NCBI RefSeq assembly: GCF_017875315.1
Contig: NZ_JAGGMM010000003.1
Coordinates: 124,001-188,000, forward strand
Source of the DNA: Methanomicrobium sp. W14
GTDB lineage: Archaea; Halobacteriota; Methanomicrobia; Methanomicrobiales; Methanomicrobiaceae
Reading direction: 5' to 3'
Length of the DNA: 64,000 nucleotides
The stretch's first letter is position 1; every line of letters starts with the position of its first letter. Made by a program: the position numbers and the translations under genes. Below the pieces are notes generated by a model. That model made no database searches and had not been told where the DNA came from. It was given only the letters and a program-made list of their open reading frames with translations. Below are positions 26,248 through 34,121 of this stretch, piece after piece.

Positions 26248-26290
26248 TTATATAATATGCCGCCGAAAATTCTGTTAACGAAATTTTCGG
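26248..26290 (+). promoter_or_regulatory. TATA box and 9-bp inverted repeat before the marker-11/aks operon
   Basis: A TATA box ATTATATAA (26248-26256) is followed by a perfect inverted repeat, CCGAAAATT (26263-26271) and AATTTTCGG (26282-26290), with a 10-nt centre. The repeat spans the expected transcription start about 25 nt after the TATA box, where an archaeal repressor would block initiation. It could alternatively be a leader hairpin. GGTGA overlaps its right arm and may act as SD for the ATG at 26304. Confidence 0.5.
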
Positions 26291-26303
26291 TGACAAACTT
26301 AAC

Positions 26304-27257
26304 ATGGTTACGCTTACACCTTCCGAAGTAAGGGAAAAATACGGGCAGATGTTCTGCAAAAAGTTTCTTGTTATAGTTGATGAAAAGGCAGGAAAAGCTG
26401 AAATTATTGAAAACTGTCGTCACAGGGGGGCAATAGAATGGGACGTCATGAACCGCAAAAGAGCAGGCGGCGCAGTTGAGTCAATAAGCGTTGAAGGCGC
26501 TTCAATGACTATTTCGGCAAAACTTGGGACATACCCCATAAACTTCGGTGCCGCAGGAGAGCATATAGGAGGACAGGCACTTGAAGGTGTAACAGTCAGC
26601 AGAAACCTTGTAACAACAAAGTGGGCCGGAATTGCAGGAGCAGGCGTGGGGATTGCGGTGTGCCTCCCACAGGCGCCAGGCGTCATCAAAACAGAATACC
26701 CCACAGATGACGACCTGAATGCAGGCGGTGCGAGGACTTGCAGGACTAGCATTGTCTCTCCCAAATATGTCAGGGTCTCTATAGGAATTGACGACACTGA
26801 TACAAAGGAGTCCGGTGCCACCTGGGTCCTTGCATCAAAATGCGCCGAAGCGTGCAGCATTGAAGGTGTCGAATACCTTAACATGAGACTTATCCAGCTC
26901 AACCCTAAAGTCCCGAACAAGACCACAAACTGCGTAGGTTCAGCTCTCAACTTTGCGGTCCTTCCCGAAAAGGAGAAAGAGCTTCTTGATTTCGTCAGGG
27001 ATTACATTGAAGAAAGGGCTGTAAGCAACAGCACCGGTATCGCCGTTTTAAGGGGGCTTTCAGTTCCCGAATCGCCATACCTTGAAAAGATCAAAACCGA
27101 AATCCTGACGCAGGAGGAATGCGAAAGGGAGGCGGAAAGGCTCGGTATAGAGTACATAGATTCTGCTTGCGGAAAGGGAAGAATAGGTGCTCTTGGCGCC
27201 GTTTTGTGGGCCAACAGAAATATAGAGGCGGCAGGTCTTTATGGTGAGCATCTCTGA
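26304..27257 (+). CDS. TiaS/methanogenesis-marker-11-like protein (paralog 1)
   Basis: 317-residue protein with the nucleotide-binding motif GIDDTDT at 161-167, the hallmark of the DUF1743 domain of archaeal tRNA(Ile2) agmatinylcytidine synthetase (TiaS). The zinc ribbon and tRNA-binding parts of TiaS are not apparent. The N-terminal half has a glycine-rich stretch GIAGAGVGIAVC. It overlaps the next gene by 17 bp, and that gene has the same architecture. The substrate is unknown; position in the aks operon points to cofactor synthesis rather than tRNA modification (inference). Confidence 0.75.
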   Translation: MVTLTPSEVREKYGQMFCKKFLVIVDEKAGKAEIIENCRHRGAIEWDVMNRKRAGGAVESISVEGASMTISAKLGTYPINFGAAGEHIGGQALEGVTVSRNLVTTKWAGIAGAGVGIAVCLPQAPGVIKTEYPTDDDLNAGGARTCRTSIVSPKYVRVSIGIDDTDTKESGATWVLASKCAEACSIEGVEYLNMRLIQLNPKVPNKTTNCVGSALNFAVLPEKEKELLDFVRDYIEERAVSNSTGIAVLRGLSVPESPYLEKIKTEILTQEECEREAERLGIEYIDSACGKGRIGALGAVLWANRNIEAAGLYGEHL

Positions 27258-28188
27258 AGCGGACATCGTGGAAAAAGGTGCAGGGGAAAGGGGCATGTCG
27301 GCATATAATGAGCCTTTTCTCCCCGGAAATCCTTACTCCGTAATATACCCGGAAATCCTTGCGGTCGCATCCGAAGACAAAAAAAGAATAGAGCTTATCG
27401 AAAGATTCGACTGCATAGGCGGCGCCATGTGGGTCAGACAGCACTACGTCAAAAGCCCTCTTGTAAAGTCTTCAAAAATCGTCGGGAATACCCAGAGGTT
27501 TATGCTTGACGCCGGAATTGTCAGCCTTGACCTTAAAGGGTCATACTTTCCCGCAGGCATCTGCGGAGCAAAGGTAGAAGACGAGGAGATATCAGTCACA
27601 TATCTTGGAATGGGCGGTGGAGGCGTAGGCGCAAGCGTATGCAGGTCTTCTGCCGGTGGTGTTCTCAGGCACAGGACCGACCCCTGCGGGGGAGGAAAGA
27701 TTGCAGGCTCAACAATCTGGCTTCCGAAATACACAAGGGTCATAATAGGACTTGACGACACTGACACACCGGAAAATGGTGCAACATGGACTCTTGCACA
27801 CAATATATCAAAGGCAGTCGAAGACGAAAACTCAAGATATCTCTCCCACACCATAACCCAGCTCTTCCCGGTCCCCTACAGGACTAAAAACTGTGTTGCA
27901 GTCGCATGCGAGTTCGCAACAACAGAGCCGGAGAGGCTTATCGACAGGTTTGAAGATTACGTCAGGAAATACACACTTTCAGACAGCACAGGTCTCTGCG
28001 CATATATAGGATTCGACCCGTCGCCTCTTTCCGAGTACGCATGTTCAGTCAAGAAAGGGGAAGTGAAAAAGGAAAGTTTTGACAAAATCAGGAAATTCCT
28101 TGAGATAAGAATGGAAGGTCAGGGCATAATAGGGGCCGCCGCCTCGATACCGTTTTACACGAACTACGATGAGGCCCTGACGATATGA
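27241..28188 (+). CDS. Methanogenesis marker protein 11-like protein (paralog 2)
   Basis: 315 residues, same fold plan as the preceding gene: GLDDTDT at 170-176, a preceding glycine-rich GMGGGGVGASVC, and a conserved NCVA/DSTGL region after it. The stretches DCIGGAMWVRQHYVKSPLV and GSYFPAGI match my recollection of methanogenesis marker 11, a protein found across methanogens without a proven function. ATG 27241 overlaps the upstream stop region. A later ATG at 27295 (MSAYNEP) is possible. The ATP-dependent chemistry of the TiaS domain suggests activation of a carboxylate or hydroxyl. Confidence 0.78.
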   Translation: MVSISEADIVEKGAGERGMSAYNEPFLPGNPYSVIYPEILAVASEDKKRIELIERFDCIGGAMWVRQHYVKSPLVKSSKIVGNTQRFMLDAGIVSLDLKGSYFPAGICGAKVEDEEISVTYLGMGGGGVGASVCRSSAGGVLRHRTDPCGGGKIAGSTIWLPKYTRVIIGLDDTDTPENGATWTLAHNISKAVEDENSRYLSHTITQLFPVPYRTKNCVAVACEFATTEPERLIDRFEDYVRKYTLSDSTGLCAYIGFDPSPLSEYACSVKKGEVKKESFDKIRKFLEIRMEGQGIIGAAASIPFYTNYDEALTI

Positions 28189-29219
28189 ACAGCCCTTCCT
28201 GCAGCCCGAAGAACTGCCACCCGGCATCCCGGGAAAAACATGACCTGCCGGAGACGACCACCCTTAAAGAGGTCAAGGCATACCTGTTGTCAAACGGGAC
28301 TGCAAGGATTACCGGAGAAGAACCAGAAAAAAACGCAGAGTCACACGCAGGTCCTGGCGCAGGAAAAAGGGGGTCAGTCTTTTTTTCTGACGGCTGTACA
28401 AGAGTCAGGCTTTCATTGGACGACAAAAGCCCTGTTGAGATTAAAAACTTCGGGAAGAATGCGGAAATGCACGTAAACGGGCGCACAATAACAGGATTTC
28501 TTGAGCCTGCGGCGTGGCACTGCCCTAAGCAGGCATATATCACGGTAAGCGAAGGGTGCATATTCGGGTGCAGGTTCTGTGCAGTCCCTAAACAGGATAT
28601 GAGAGTCAAAACCGCCGGTGAAATCGAAGAAATGGTCGGTTCGGTAAAAGATTGGATAGAATGCATATCTATAACAAGCGGGGTCGCAGAAAGCCCTGAA
28701 GAGGACGAAGAGCAGATTATAGAGATTTTAAAAAGACTGGATAAATTTGGCCTCCCTATTGGTGTTTCAATATACCCGGCCCCCGACACTCCCGCAAGAC
28801 TTCATGACGCAGGAGTACGCGAGGTCAAGTTCAACCTCGAAACCGCAACCGACAGACTGTTTCGCGAGATCTGCAAAGGGACCGACAGAGATGCAATAAA
28901 GAAGGCACTGTCAGAGTCCGTCAGGTTATTCGGAAAGAACAGGGTCTTTTCAAACGTCATCTTAGGTCTCGGTGAAACCGATGTGGAAATGAAGGAGTGC
29001 ATATCAGGTCTGTGCATGGAAGGCGTTATCCCGGTCATAAGACCTCTTACGCCTTCAGGAGAACTATCAGGCTACAGGCGCCCCTCTGAAGAGAGAATCA
29101 GACAGACCTCGGAATTTCTCAAAAATGAGCTTGAAAAATACGGCCTTGACACGACAAAGGCACACACGATGTGCACAAAATGCACAGGGTGCGACCTTGT
29201 TCCGGGAAGGGATTTATAA
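28185..29219 (+). CDS. Radical SAM protein of unknown function
   Basis: 344-residue radical SAM enzyme. The CxxxCxxC cluster motif is C125-C129-C132 in SEGCIFGCRFCAVPKQ. The TIM-barrel continues with ITSGVAESPEEDEEQ and NLETATDRLFREICKGTDRD, and VILGLGET marks a later strand. An additional C-terminal cysteine cluster, MCTKCTGCDLV, could bind a second [4Fe-4S]. Start ATG overlaps the previous stop by four bases, and its own stop shares a base with the next ATG. Sulfur insertion or methylation are both open; the auxiliary cluster makes sulfur chemistry attractive. Confidence 0.85.
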   Translation: MNSPSCSPKNCHPASREKHDLPETTTLKEVKAYLLSNGTARITGEEPEKNAESHAGPGAGKRGSVFFSDGCTRVRLSLDDKSPVEIKNFGKNAEMHVNGRTITGFLEPAAWHCPKQAYITVSEGCIFGCRFCAVPKQDMRVKTAGEIEEMVGSVKDWIECISITSGVAESPEEDEEQIIEILKRLDKFGLPIGVSIYPAPDTPARLHDAGVREVKFNLETATDRLFREICKGTDRDAIKKALSESVRLFGKNRVFSNVILGLGETDVEMKECISGLCMEGVIPVIRPLTPSGELSGYRRPSEERIRQTSEFLKNELEKYGLDTTKAHTMCTKCTGCDLVPGRDL

Positions 29220-30466
29220 TGAAGACCTCCGCGGTTCTTGCAGAGGCCGTGATTAAAGGGGCGGACACCTGCTACTGCGTACCGGGCTATCCTGTAACAG
29301 AACTTGCGGAGATGTGCCGCAGTGAATATGTAATCAATGAAAAAACCGCCCTCGAGTATGCCCTCGGCGACTCCCTTTCAGGTCTGAGATCCGTTGTCAT
29401 AGTCAAAAACGCCGGGATGAACGCCCTGTGCGACCCTCTTGTACAGTCGGTGACACAGGGACTCAGAGGAGGAGTTGTTCTAATCGCAGGAGACGACACA
29501 GAGGCAAAAGGGTCACAGAACAGGCAGAACTCAAGGTATTTTGCAGAGGCTGCGAAAGTCCCGCTCTTGGAACCCGGGCCTGAAGATGTACCCTCGTCAG
29601 TCTGGACTGCAATGCAGGTCTCGGAAAGGTTTTCAAGGGTCTGCCTTATAAGAATGACGCAGGACGTCCTTGAAAGCTGCATTGAAGGCTGCAACTGCGT
29701 GAAAAAAAATTCTCCAGGGGAATACCGCTACGGAAATCCCGCACCTCCCGACCTTACGATGAAAGGCAGGTGCGAGAACGCCGACAACATAACAGCTGAG
29801 ATGTTTGAACAGTCTGACTACCCGCTCGCATGGCCGCCCCAGACGGCGGGCGGCAAAATCACCGGAGAGAAAATTTCCCGGAAAGAAGGACTTTACCAAA
29901 TAAGCAGAAATTTTCCACACGAACACGAAAATTCATGCGGACCGAAAAAAACACTCAGCCCTGAAACATACGAAGCACGGGGCGGGTTTAAGACACTCTG
30001 CAAAAACTGCCCTTATAAAACTCTTTTTGAAGTCCTGACAGGTGCCGGGGTAACAGCAATCTGCGACACCGGGTGCTCTCTTCTGTCAAAAAATCCTCCA
30101 TACGGGTTTGGGGTTGCAAACTACGGCCTCGGGTCCGCGCCTGCTGTCGCGGCAAAGAGCACAAAAATTGCAGTTACGGGGGACTTTGCACTCCTGCACT
30201 CGGGGATTAACTCTCTAATAGATATACGCGAAAAAGGGAACTCTCTTTTGTGCATAGTCCTGAAGAACCGCAGGATGGCGATGACCGGGGGGCAGGTCTG
30301 CCCTGACATAACGCCTTATATCAGTTTTTTAAACCCCGTGACAATTGATGCGTCCTCAAAAGATGCACTTAAAGAGAACCTTATGGAGATTCCAGATTCA
30401 CTCAAAGTAGTCGTTGTCGAGGGGACCTGCCCGGAAGGTGAAGAACATGAAACCGTTAAATGTTGA
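29219..30466 (+). CDS. TPP-dependent enzyme, IorA-like without ferredoxin domain
   Basis: 415 residues. The N-terminal pyrimidine-binding domain carries the catalytic-type glutamate in NEKTALEYALGDSLSG (E41), followed by KNAGMNALCDPL. The C-terminal TPP/Mg2+ domain has GDFALLHSGINSLID from residue 321 and NRRMAMTGGQ. Both segments resemble indolepyruvate:ferredoxin oxidoreductase alpha (IorA). IorA is ~600 residues with a C-terminal 2x[4Fe-4S] domain; that part is missing and no iorB is nearby, so a nonoxidative decarboxylation is more likely. A cysteine-rich middle (NSCGPKK, LCKNCPY) is unusual. ATG 29219 follows the SD GGGAAGG. Next gene is aksA, making 2-oxosuberate decarboxylation a candidate reaction (inference). 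Confidence 0.8.
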   Translation: MKTSAVLAEAVIKGADTCYCVPGYPVTELAEMCRSEYVINEKTALEYALGDSLSGLRSVVIVKNAGMNALCDPLVQSVTQGLRGGVVLIAGDDTEAKGSQNRQNSRYFAEAAKVPLLEPGPEDVPSSVWTAMQVSERFSRVCLIRMTQDVLESCIEGCNCVKKNSPGEYRYGNPAPPDLTMKGRCENADNITAEMFEQSDYPLAWPPQTAGGKITGEKISRKEGLYQISRNFPHEHENSCGPKKTLSPETYEARGGFKTLCKNCPYKTLFEVLTGAGVTAICDTGCSLLSKNPPYGFGVANYGLGSAPAVAAKSTKIAVTGDFALLHSGINSLIDIREKGNSLLCIVLKNRRMAMTGGQVCPDITPYISFLNPVTIDASSKDALKENLMEIPDSLKVVVVEGTCPEGEEHETVKC

Positions 30467-31583
30467 GATATGCGATGTCACGCTAAGGGACGGCGAACAG
30501 ACGCCCGGCGTTACATTCGCATGCGACGAAAAAAAGGATATCGCACAGAAGCTTGACGCCGTCGGAGTGGAGGTCATAGAGGCCGGTTTTCCGAGTGTCT
30601 CCGAAAACGAGAAGAAAACTGTAAGGTCAATCGTTGAAATGGGCCTTTGCGCAAAGACATGCTGCCTGTCAAGGTGCGTAAAATCCGACCTTGATGCGGC
30701 GATTGACTGCGGAGTCGACCTCGTAAGCATTTTTTTTGCGACATCGGATCTCCATATAAAAATCAAATACAAAAAGACCCGCGAGGAGATGCTTGACCTT
30801 GCGCTTGATATGATAGACTACGCAAACGACCATGGTATAAAGGTCCGCTTTTCGGCAGAAGAGGCGTCAAGGACAGATATAGAATTCCTAAAGGAGATGT
30901 ACAGCAAAGGTGCTGAAAGAGGTGCCGCCTACAGCAGCTTTGCAGACACCGTGGGATGCATGACACCCCTCGAGATGTACAATACAGTAAAGGATCTGAA
31001 AAAAGACCTGAAAAATCCCCTCTGCGTCCACTGCCACAATGATATGGGCTTTGCATCGGCAAACACCTTCGTTGCGGCCCAGGCAGGTGCCTTTCAGCTG
31101 CATACGACAGTCAACGCAATAGGCGAGCGTGCCGGAAACGCAAGCCTTGAGGAGGTTTTGGTCGCACTCAGGATGAAAGGAGGCGTTGACAGGTACAACC
31201 TTTCAGGCCTCACCGAACTCTCGAAAACCGTCGAGAAATACTCAGGAGTCAAAGTTTCAAAAACAAAGGCGGTAGTCGGGAGAAATGCATTTTCGCATGA
31301 AAGCGGAATTCACATAGCGGCACTTCTCGAAGACAGAAACACATACGAATATTTCCCGCCGGAAATGGTCGGCGGAGAACAGAAATTCGTCCTCGGAAAG
31401 CATACCGGAAGAAAAGGCCTTGAACACGTCCTCCTGTCACTGGGATACGACTTTTCACCCGACGAGGTTATGTGGGTTCTGAACAGGGTAAAGACCATCA
31501 GCGAGGGGAAATGCAGCATAACCAAAGAAGTCCTTATGTCCGTAATACAGCAGGCTGAACTTATGCATAAAAAGGAGGACTGA
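30447..31583 (+). CDS. aksA: Homocitrate synthase-type enzyme (2-oxoacid chain elongation, AksA-like)
   Basis: Acyltransferase of the isopropylmalate/homocitrate synthase family, joining acetyl-CoA to 2-oxoglutarate and its longer homologues. 378 residues. Metal-binding and catalytic motifs are LRDGEQTPGVTF near the N-terminus and CVHCHNDMGFASANT. AFSHESGIHIAALLEDRNTYE and KHTGRKGLEHVL are also family marks. There is no C-terminal leucine-regulatory domain, which fits AksA or CimA rather than LeuA. The neighbours aksD/E/F support AksA. ATG 30447 has the SD GGAAGGTGA and overlaps the TPP gene by 20 bp. Confidence 0.85.
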   Translation: MKPLNVEICDVTLRDGEQTPGVTFACDEKKDIAQKLDAVGVEVIEAGFPSVSENEKKTVRSIVEMGLCAKTCCLSRCVKSDLDAAIDCGVDLVSIFFATSDLHIKIKYKKTREEMLDLALDMIDYANDHGIKVRFSAEEASRTDIEFLKEMYSKGAERGAAYSSFADTVGCMTPLEMYNTVKDLKKDLKNPLCVHCHNDMGFASANTFVAAQAGAFQLHTTVNAIGERAGNASLEEVLVALRMKGGVDRYNLSGLTELSKTVEKYSGVKVSKTKAVVGRNAFSHESGIHIAALLEDRNTYEYFPPEMVGGEQKFVLGKHTGRKGLEHVLLSLGYDFSPDEVMWVLNRVKTISEGKCSITKEVLMSVIQQAELMHKKED

Positions 31584-32815
31584 TTGGAATAACGGCTGAA
31601 AACTCTACCCTTTCGGAGAGAATTCTCGGGGCGCCTGCAGGTGAATATGTCGACAAAAAGGTTGACAGGGCTTTTGCGCACGACGGCACCGGCATACAGG
31701 CTTTAATCGCGCTGAAAGGCTTCAAAAACCAAAAAATAAAAGACCCTGGCATGATTTCCATAATCTATGACCACATCGCACCTGCAAACAACACAACAGC
31801 CGCAAATCTCCAGCATGAACTCAGGGACTTCTCCTGCAGCGAGGGCTTTTCGTTTTATGACGTCGGGTGCGGGATATGCCACCAGGTAATGAGCGAAGGC
31901 TTATGCCTTCCCGGAGAAATCGTCGTCGGTGCAGACTCGCATTCATGCACTATGGGCGCCCTCGGGGCGTTTGCCACAGGAGTAGGTGCGACCGACATGG
32001 CAGGCATATGGGCGACAGGAGAAACCTGGTTTAAGGTCCCAGAGACGATAGAAATAAACCTTTCAGGCGAACTGGGAGGCTTTTCCGACCCTAAAGACGC
32101 AGCCCTCTTATACGTAAAAAAACTCGGCATGGACGGGGGGACCTACAAGGCCCTTGAGTTCACCGGAGAAGGTGCAGAAAACATGCCTGTCGAAGGAAGG
32201 CTCACGCTTTCAAATATGGCGGTCGAGACCGGGGCCAAGGCGGGACTTTTCTATTCGGATAAAAAAACGCAGGAATACCTCTCGGGGTTCGGAAAAGAGG
32301 CTGGCCGCCAGGCAAAACAGGACTGTACATACGAGTCCTCGGTGGAAATTGACCTGTCAGGCATCGAACCCCTCCTCGCGGTTCCGGACAGGGTCGACAA
32401 CGCCGTTCCGGTAACAAAATATTCCGGAACAAATCTTGACGAGGTTTTTGTAGGGACATGCACAAACGGCAGGTATGAAGACCTCAGAAGGTTTGCCGGA
32501 ATCGTCAAAGGAAAAAAGGTCAGTGTCAGGACAATCGTAGTCCCCGCTTCAAGAAACGTCCTATTAAAAGCGCTCTCCGGCGGACTTATAGAAGACATTG
32601 TTAAAGCGGGATGCACGGTCTGCCCCCCGGGGTGCGGACCATGCCTTGGTGCACATATGGGCGTCCTCGGTGAAGGAGAGGTAGGACTTTCCACGGCAAA
32701 CAGAAACTTCAGGAACAGGATGGGAGTGGGCGCAGAATATTTCCTGTGTTCACCCTCGACAGCTGCCGCAAGCGCCCTTAAAGGCGAGATAACTTCACCG
32801 GAGGATATATCATGA
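31583..32815 (+). CDS. aksD: Homoaconitase large subunit (AksD-like), apparently starting at ATT
   Basis: [4Fe-4S] hydro-lyase subunit isomerising homocitrate-type acids. Cluster cysteines are seen in GTCTNGRYEDL and CTVCPPGCGPCLG; DVGCGICHQ and GADSHSCTMGALGAFATG are family marks. The homologous N-terminus (ENSTLSERILGAPAGEYVD, then RAFAHDGTG) lies upstream of the first ATG (31751) and is open back to the aksA stop, with no ATG, GTG or TTG in frame. The SD AAAGGAGG (31571-31578) is 4 nt before an ATT at 31583, the best start. ATG 31751 would remove 56 conserved residues. 410 residues as called, normal for the family. Confidence 0.82.
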   Translation: MGITAENSTLSERILGAPAGEYVDKKVDRAFAHDGTGIQALIALKGFKNQKIKDPGMISIIYDHIAPANNTTAANLQHELRDFSCSEGFSFYDVGCGICHQVMSEGLCLPGEIVVGADSHSCTMGALGAFATGVGATDMAGIWATGETWFKVPETIEINLSGELGGFSDPKDAALLYVKKLGMDGGTYKALEFTGEGAENMPVEGRLTLSNMAVETGAKAGLFYSDKKTQEYLSGFGKEAGRQAKQDCTYESSVEIDLSGIEPLLAVPDRVDNAVPVTKYSGTNLDEVFVGTCTNGRYEDLRRFAGIVKGKKVSVRTIVVPASRNVLLKALSGGLIEDIVKAGCTVCPPGCGPCLGAHMGVLGEGEVGLSTANRNFRNRMGVGAEYFLCSPSTAAASALKGEITSPEDIS

Positions 32816-33288
32816 AGCTTTCCGGCCACGCCGTTGTAATAGGCGAAGACGTCGACACCGACATGATAATAGCAGGACGCTACCTCAGGACAAAGGACAG
32901 GTCGGTCTGGGCTGAGCATGCTTTCGAGGACTATGACAAAACGATTGCAGGAAAACTAAAAGGCTCTGTAATCATAGCAGGAAAAAACGTCGGGTGCGGT
33001 TCTTCGCGTGAACAGGCGGCGGCGGCCTTAAAAGAGGCAGGCGTCGTTGCCATAGTTTCACCGTCATTTGCAAGAATTTTTTTCAGGAACTGCGTCAATC
33101 TCGGGCTTTATGTATTTGAAACAGAAGTCAGGAACTGCAAAGACGGTGATTTCGTAACTCTTGACACAGGTGTCCCCTGTGCAGAGGTAAACGGCGTCTT
33201 TTATGGGGCAAAACCGCTTTCCAAAAGAATGAACGACATTCTAAACGCAGGAGGACTTGCGGAATATCTGGGGGAAAAACAGAAATGA
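32812..33288 (+). CDS. aksE: Homoaconitase small subunit (AksE-like)
   Basis: 158-residue swivel domain that completes the hydro-lyase. GEDVDTDMIIAGRYLRTKD near the N-terminus contains YLRT at residues 24-27. An arginine in this loop is described for methanogen homoaconitase, while isopropylmalate isomerases carry a hydrophobic residue, so this favours homoaconitase. GKNVGCGSSREQAAAAL is the substrate-binding loop. Overlaps aksD and the next gene by four bases each. Confidence 0.88.
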   Translation: MKLSGHAVVIGEDVDTDMIIAGRYLRTKDRSVWAEHAFEDYDKTIAGKLKGSVIIAGKNVGCGSSREQAAAALKEAGVVAIVSPSFARIFFRNCVNLGLYVFETEVRNCKDGDFVTLDTGVPCAEVNGVFYGAKPLSKRMNDILNAGGLAEYLGEKQK

Positions 33289-34115
33289 TCTTTCCTCTCC
33301 AGTGCAAGGAGGTCGGTTTTGCCGACCAAAAACCTTTCGGGGACCTCGTCTATTTTCTGAGCAGGTACCTTGTTAAAAAGACGGAATCAGGGTATGAGGT
33401 GCTTGAAATAGAGACCGAGGAAGGAACAGGTCTTTTAAGGAAAATCAGGTCGGTAAAGACAGTTGCAGACGACTCAGAAACATATTTCTACGAAAAACCG
33501 GTAATTCTCCAGGACAGGGCAAACCTCATCCGGCTCTCAAAGGATGTTTTCGACAGAACAAAAAAGAGGTGCACTATTTTCAAGGGATTTGACGAGCACA
33601 TGAACTTTGTCGCCGACCCCGGCCCTGACTTGCTCCTGAAAATTTACGTATATGATGCACAGCCCCCGTGGCCCAACCTTTCAAAGACCATCAAAAAACT
33701 TGAAAATACGGGTCTTTTCGGGGAGCTTGAAGTGGAATTCGTCCACCTTATCCGCGATATCCATGACGCCAACGCCGATGTCTACCCGTGCAGGGCATCC
33801 GGATTCGGCATAACGCTTGACGAGGACAGGCTTTCCGGCGGGGAAAGGATTGCAGGCTGCCTTACGGCCCGGCAGTTTCTTTCGGAGTGCTACAGTGGCA
33901 AAGAGTTTGATATAGAAAACATCTGCCCCGCGGACAGGGCCCTGGAAGAGAAAAAAAGTCCGTATATAGCCAGGTGCTGCCGCATCGAAAGGTGTGGGCC
34001 GAAGACTGATGAAAACGGAACCGGTTACGTCGTCCACTGGGGTGCATCACCGAAGACGATAGCAGACGCCGTATTTGAACTTTGCAGGCTTTGCAGGGAA
34101 GGTTGTGGGAAATAA
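33285..34115 (+). CDS. Unknown conserved protein inside the aks operon
   Basis: 276 residues; I recognise no characterised domain. It is soluble (no membrane segment), rich in charged residues, with a cysteine-containing C-terminal half (VYPCRASGFG, CRIERCGPKTDENGTG, ELCRLCREGCGK). The terminal CxxCxxxC could bind a metal. It overlaps aksE by four bases and precedes aksF by 6 bp, so it is co-expressed with the 2-oxoacid elongation enzymes. A role in coenzyme B or a related cofactor is guilt by association only. Confidence 0.7.
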   Translation: MIFPLQCKEVGFADQKPFGDLVYFLSRYLVKKTESGYEVLEIETEEGTGLLRKIRSVKTVADDSETYFYEKPVILQDRANLIRLSKDVFDRTKKRCTIFKGFDEHMNFVADPGPDLLLKIYVYDAQPPWPNLSKTIKKLENTGLFGELEVEFVHLIRDIHDANADVYPCRASGFGITLDEDRLSGGERIAGCLTARQFLSECYSGKEFDIENICPADRALEEKKSPYIARCCRIERCGPKTDENGTGYVVHWGASPKTIADAVFELCRLCREGCGK

Positions 34116-34121
34116 AGTATC

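Noticed and set aside
28088-28789. 233-codon minus-strand frame across the radical SAM gene
   Set aside because: Opposite strand of a gene with clear CxxxCxxC motif and operon overlaps; the minus frame looks like random Ser/Pro-rich sequence.
32251-32919. 222-codon minus-strand frame over aksD/aksE
   Set aside because: Shadow of two well-supported overlapping genes.
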